A DNA stretch of 64,000 nucleotides from Thiothrix nivea DSM 5205. Lineage in GTDB: Bacteria; Pseudomonadota; Gammaproteobacteria; Thiotrichales; Thiotrichaceae. Position 1 is the first letter of the stretch. Every line of letters starts with the position of its first letter. Both the position numbers and the translations under genes were made by a program. The notes beneath the pieces are model-generated. The model saw only the letters and a program-made list of their open reading frames with translations, did no database searches and was not told the origin of the DNA. The stretch spans positions 623,693-687,692 of the forward strand of contig NZ_JH651384.1 in the NCBI RefSeq assembly GCF_000260135.1, given 5' to 3'. This document shows, in pieces, positions 61,317-64,000 of this stretch.

Positions 61317-61832
61317 ATGACACCCTTAGAGCATCAACGCATTGCCAGACACCAGCGTGCAGTCCGCCTGGCGGAAAATATCAACTTAATGGACTGCTCC
61401 CAGAAAACGGCCATTTATGAGTCGATCCAACAACTGTCCAAAACGCTTGGTTGCAGCGCGGAAGAAACCATTCTCCTGACTGGAGACTATCGGGTTCAAT
61501 CAGAACTGATTGCATTGCATTTAGAAAATGCACTCCCTCATCTATATGCTCAATGGACGCAAGGAGATACAGCGGCAAAGGCTGAAATCGACCGTCTTTC
61601 CGCGCCTGTTCTGGCATTACCGCCAGAAAATCCCGGATCAAGTCATCATGGTCATCACGCCAATCCAGCCAAGCTGCCAGACTTCCATGAAACGGATCGC
61701 CTTCCAGTAGCGCACGCAGCGCCACACTACCCCATGCCACAGAGTTCTTTTCGGCGAATACGGTCAGCATTTGCCGTTGTTTTAGGGCGGTGGAAAGTTG
61801 CCTCTGCAAAAAGCTCTCATCAAACCACATGA
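61317..61832 (+). CDS. Early-operon protein of unknown function (3' part uncertain)
   Basis: 171 aa; AAGGAG lies six bases before the ATG. The first 95 residues are convincing helical protein (RAVRLAENINLMDCSQKTAI, ESIQQLSKTLGCSAEETILL, LPHLYAQWTQGDTAAKAEID). The rest (ENPGSSHHGHHANPAKLPD) reads like the antisense of a minus-strand frame of comparable length (61381-61830), so the true 3' end is doubtful. It is the first gene of the plus-strand arm after the repressor operators, in the location where a ner-like gene sits in Mu, but it has no HTH that I can recognise. Confidence 0.45.
   Translation: MTPLEHQRIARHQRAVRLAENINLMDCSQKTAIYESIQQLSKTLGCSAEETILLTGDYRVQSELIALHLENALPHLYAQWTQGDTAAKAEIDRLSAPVLALPPENPGSSHHGHHANPAKLPDFHETDRLPVAHAAPHYPMPQSSFRRIRSAFAVVLGRWKVASAKSSHQTT
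61381..61830 (-). CDS. Alternative minus-strand frame opposite the early-operon protein
   Basis: 149 aa from the ATG at 61830; GAGG lies nine bases upstream. The N-terminal 85 residues look protein-like (MWFDESFLQRQLSTALKQRQ; GSLAAWLDWRDDHDDLIRDF), whereas the C-terminal 50 look antisense. It therefore mirrors the plus-strand gene: each has a good N-terminus and a doubtful end. Both being full length is unlikely. I give it low confidence and cannot assign a function. Confidence 0.3.
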   Translation of the reverse strand: MWFDESFLQRQLSTALKQRQMLTVFAEKNSVAWGSVALRALLEGDPFHGSLAAWLDWRDDHDDLIRDFLAVMPEQARKDGRFQPLPLYLLASIEHIDEGVHFLNAMQSVLIEPDSLQSGEWFLPRCNQAFWTVVGSTHKWPFSGSSPLS

Positions 61833-61881
61833 AAACAGACCTCACCCAAACAACATTCAAAGCCTAACAGGTTAACCGATT

Positions 61882-62154
61882 ATGGACAACACACAACCCA
61901 TCAGAATCCATCGCGCCAGCCAGCCGCGCATCCGCCAGGTGCAGGCAATCCAGCGCCGCTTTGCCCTGTACCTGGCAGGCAAGACCCAGCGCGACATTGC
62001 CGCCGAGCTAAACATCAGCTTTCCGGCTGTCAGCCAGGCCATCAACGGCTACAGCACATCCCGCCCGGTGGCTGAGAAGCTGGCCGAGATCACCGGCAAG
62101 CCACTGCACGAGCTGTGGCCAGATGGCCGCTACGACAGCGGGGATGCGGCATGA
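61882..62154 (+). CDS. Ner/Nlp-like DNA-binding regulator
   Basis: 90 aa. HTH: QRRFALYLAGKTQRDIAAELNISFPAVSQAINGYSTSRPVAEKLAEI, followed by GKPLHELWPDGRYD. The ending LWPxxRY after a small HTH is the hallmark of Ner/Nlp/SfsB proteins of Mu-like phages (Mu Ner ends IWPSRYQ). Known role: negative regulation of the early and repressor promoters to favour the lytic cycle. It overlaps the next small ORF by four bases, and its position in a rightward operon divergent from the repressor supports a transposable-phage early region. Confidence 0.75.
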   Translation: MDNTQPIRIHRASQPRIRQVQAIQRRFALYLAGKTQRDIAAELNISFPAVSQAINGYSTSRPVAEKLAEITGKPLHELWPDGRYDSGDAA

Positions 62155-62240
62155 AAACCCAGATCACCACGGACATCTGGGCAACCCTCGCCTTCGTGGC
62201 GCTGGCGGGCCTGATCGTCATCATCACTTTTTCTATCTGA
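62151..62240 (+). CDS. 29-aa single-helix membrane peptide
   Basis: Its ATG overlaps the Ner-like stop (ATGA). It reads ITTDIWATLAFVALAGLIVI then ITFSI: one hydrophobic helix spanning nearly the whole peptide. Sandwiched by coupling between two real genes, it is likely translated. Function unknown. Confidence 0.5.
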   Translation: MKTQITTDIWATLAFVALAGLIVIITFSI

Positions 62241-62256
62241 ACCAAGGGGAGCAACC

Positions 62257-62862
62257 ATGCCCAACTACATCACCTACGCCGCCCCAGGCATTCATCGCGC
62301 CCGCATCCGCGTCGACCTGGCCGAGGTGGAAGCTTTCTACGCGCAGGACAAATACACCCTCGCCCGCCTCACCAGTGGCAAAGATGTGTTTCTGGACGCC
62401 ATCACGCTGGAAGACGGCACACAGATCGTCAGTGGCGGCAGTTATGTATCACTGGCGAGCATCGCCCGCGCCCTGGCTGGCGCGCGCCTGCGGAACTGGG
62501 TGCAGATCAACCGCGCCTACATCGCCAACTCCAACCACGTTGTCACGTATAAGTCGCGTGACGAAAAGCCGGAAGCGGGCGGCGGCAAGCTCATCACCAA
62601 GAGCAAAGGTGTATTGCCAGTATCGCGGCGCTATCAGCCAACCGCGCGACGCCTGATCAATGGCGGCACGTTCGCCGCCCTGCTAATGGCAGTCGCCCTG
62701 TTTGCACCATCCCCACAGGCGGGCGCTGCCGACAAGACTACACTCTTGCCGGTCATTGCCTCCGTCACGCCGCACCCGGATGGCGGTTGCGTCATCCACT
62801 ACCAGGACGGCAGCGAACGCTGGATTGCGGCCTGCCCCAGCAATGCGGGTGGCGGCCAATGA
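62257..62862 (+). CDS. LytTR-like DNA-binding protein with a C-terminal membrane segment
   Basis: 201 aa; AAGGGGAG six bases before the ATG. Residues about 20-140 follow the LytTR pattern: VEAFYAQDKYTLARLTSGKD, a strand-turn segment ITLEDGTQIV, LRNWVQINRAYIANSNHVV (the typical F-x-I/V-H/N-R-x-Y-I-x-N-x-x-x-I element), then LPVSRRYQPTARRLI (the SRR motif). A membrane helix follows (FAALLMAVALF), then about 50 residues outside. LytTR domains usually sit behind receiver domains; here it starts the protein, is membrane-anchored, and lies in a phage early operon. Assignment is by motif; a search would settle it. Confidence 0.55.
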   Translation: MPNYITYAAPGIHRARIRVDLAEVEAFYAQDKYTLARLTSGKDVFLDAITLEDGTQIVSGGSYVSLASIARALAGARLRNWVQINRAYIANSNHVVTYKSRDEKPEAGGGKLITKSKGVLPVSRRYQPTARRLINGGTFAALLMAVALFAPSPQAGAADKTTLLPVIASVTPHPDGGCVIHYQDGSERWIAACPSNAGGGQ

Positions 62863-63017
62863 AACCGGCAGACAAGCAAGCCATCCGGAAGGCGCTGGGC
62901 AAATCCACCAGCGCCTACCTGGAACAGATCAACAAGGCCAGCGGCAAGCCCAAGCCCATCAAGGCAAGCGCCAAGGTCATTATTGTTAACCACGATTACA
63001 GGCTGACTATCCCATGA
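62859..63017 (+). CDS. Small basic protein, unknown
   Basis: 52 aa from the ATG at 62859, overlapping the stop of the LytTR-like gene; its own stop overlaps the next start (ATGA). Lys-rich (RKALGKSTSAYLEQINKASG; KPIKASAKVIIV), consistent with a nucleic-acid-binding peptide. No family recognised. Double coupling to its neighbours supports real expression. Confidence 0.55.
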   Translation: MKPADKQAIRKALGKSTSAYLEQINKASGKPKPIKASAKVIIVNHDYRLTIP

Positions 63018-64000
63018 AACAAGCAGACGACGACCTGACCATTGACCTGTACGCCGCGCCGCGCAGCGCGCAGCAGCCCGACCATTTTGCTGATGTCAGC
63101 AATATGGTCGACACTAACCCTGATGCCGACATCGAAGAGATCGTGCGCCCCTTCCGCAGCGTCTCCGAACTCGAAGCAGCAAAAGAAACCCTGCCCGCCA
63201 TCCCCGAAAATCCAAATGTGCGCCTGGCGCACATTTCGGAAAACATGCTCAGCCTTGCTGTAGACCTTGGCATTGATGCCTCAGTGTCCACGTCAGATAT
63301 GGCCATGGAAGCAGCTCATGACATGGTTAGCTCAGCAACCCTACTGATCAGGTCAGGCGTTCGCTTGATCATAGCCAAAGAGAAATGTCAGCACGGGGAG
63401 TTTGAAGACCACTGCAACCGCGTAGGAATAGACCGCTTTCGAGCATCGGAGGCCATGCGTTATGCGCAGTTTGCATCAACACTTGAGCCGAAGGAGCGCG
63501 ACAAGTACCTCATGCTCCCCAAGAAATCTGCGCTGCTACTGGCGAACGCCGAACCGGCGCTGGTGGAGTTCCTGCTGGAAGACGGGAACGAGGACTTGGC
63601 CAAGCGGCTGCGCAAGAAGTCGCAGCTAAAGGAGCTGGCACTGGAGCTGGCGGATACGGAACACGCACTGGAGAAGTCCGAGAAGGAGGTCGACAGCCTG
63701 TACAAGGAAGTCAAACGCCTCAAGGAAGCCCACGAAACCGCCGCCGCCGGGAGCGAATACCCCGCCGACGTGGTGAAGCTGCGCAAGGAATCCAGCGTGC
63801 TGGCGGATGAGGCGATAGCCGCACTCTCCTCCATCCAGTTCCACGCCGAAAAGTTCCACCACTCCCTCAGCATCAGCGACCCATCAGCAGGGCGGCGCAA
63901 CCTCTACGCCGCCATGTACCCGGCCATTGCCAGCGTGGCCAGCGTCATCAATAGCGCCAGCAGGCTGTTTACCGACCTGTGCGGCCAGTATGACCTTGAC
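63014..64000 (+). CDS. DUF3102-like coiled-coil protein (3' end beyond the window)
   Basis: 329 codons are open to the edge. A flexible N-terminus of about 70 residues precedes an all-helical region with LIRSGVRLIIAKEKCQHGEF, EDHCNRVGIDRFRASEAMRYAQF (a KE..-HGEF-x-x-W-like DUF3102 motif, Trp replaced by His) and a long heptad coiled coil (ELALELADTEHALEKSEKEV; DSLYKEVKRLKEAHE). Such proteins in phages and plasmids resemble recombination-mediator or ParB-like accessories, but no function is established here. Coupled by ATGA overlap to the preceding small gene. Confidence 0.7.
   Translation, partial: MKQADDDLTIDLYAAPRSAQQPDHFADVSNMVDTNPDADIEEIVRPFRSVSELEAAKETLPAIPENPNVRLAHISENMLSLAVDLGIDASVSTSDMAMEAAHDMVSSATLLIRSGVRLIIAKEKCQHGEFEDHCNRVGIDRFRASEAMRYAQFASTLEPKERDKYLMLPKKSALLLANAEPALVEFLLEDGNEDLAKRLRKKSQLKELALELADTEHALEKSEKEVDSLYKEVKRLKEAHETAAAGSEYPADVVKLRKESSVLADEAIAALSSIQFHAEKFHHSLSISDPSAGRRNLYAAMYPAIASVASVINSASRLFTDLCGQYDLD

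Larger units (their letters stand above)
43161..64000. mobile_element. Mu-like transposable prophage with siphovirus-type tail (right end inside, rest runs off the window)
   Basis: The right end is proposed at 43161 from a terminal TG plus two 22-bp-spaced transposase-site-like repeats. Gene order inward is J-type tip, NlpC, DUF1833, tape measure, chaperones, tail tube, gp37-, gpG- and gp36-like genes, capsid, decoration protein and gpI-type protease, all on the minus strand. An XRE repressor and a Ner-like regulator lie further right. This fits B3/D3112-like transposable phages. The left end, transposase, terminase, portal and MuF genes are not in view. Confidence 0.75.

Overview
The window looks like a chromosome segment of a sulfur-oxidising gammaproteobacterium, probably of the Thiothrix/Thiolinea type. 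This is inferred from a Gly/Tyr-rich secreted protein resembling sulfur globule proteins, a complete rnf operon followed by nth, gammaproteobacterial rpoE-rseA-rseB and gltX/tRNA neighbourhoods, and E. coli-type purB, pgpA, suhB, htpX and parC. No species-specific marker was searched.

Positions 1-41,000 are core genome. They hold the envelope-stress unit rpoE-rseA-rseB (minus strand; rseB runs off the left edge), nadB, purB, a RoxA/YcfD ribosomal oxygenase, and a PhoP/PhoQ-like two-component system preceded by a small periplasmic protein. Next come an alpha-2-macroglobulin/PBP1C pair (yfhM-pbpC), two identical tRNA-Glu genes, tRNA-Ala, a CBS-domain protein, gltX, pgpA, ybaK, a thioredoxin-like protein and an orphan FIST sensor. 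These are followed by rnfABCDGE-nth plus a DUF1841 gene, suhB, a lipoprotein, recB, ygfX, a purine-salvage pair (hpt and methylthioinosine phosphorylase), the sulfur-globule-like gene, pyrD, htpX and parC.

From about 41,200 the window is accessory. Beside parC lies a cluster of GTGTCC iterons and a DUF927 helicase/primase-type gene that has lost its 5' end. The break coincides with a Mu-type right end: a terminal TG at 43,161 followed by two 22-bp-spaced copies of a transposase-site-like repeat. I read this as a transposable (Mu-like, siphovirus-tailed) prophage inserted in the DUF927 gene. Its late genes run right to left, from a Mu gpI-type protease (59,525) through decoration protein, major capsid, gp36/gpG/gp37-like head-tail genes, tail tube, a G/G-T chaperone pair with an AAAAAAC slippery site, tape measure with transglycosylase, DUF1833, NlpC and a J-type tip protein, to the last gene next to the end.

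From 59,600 to 64,000 the organisation changes. An XRE repressor on the minus strand faces a rightward early operon across palindromic operators. That operon holds an unknown protein, a Ner-like regulator, a tiny membrane peptide, a LytTR-like protein with a membrane segment, and a DUF3102-like coiled-coil protein cut by the window edge. No terminase, portal, MuF, transposase or lysis cassette is visible, so either the prophage has a divergent two-arm layout continuing past 64,000, or two elements or a rearrangement are joined here.
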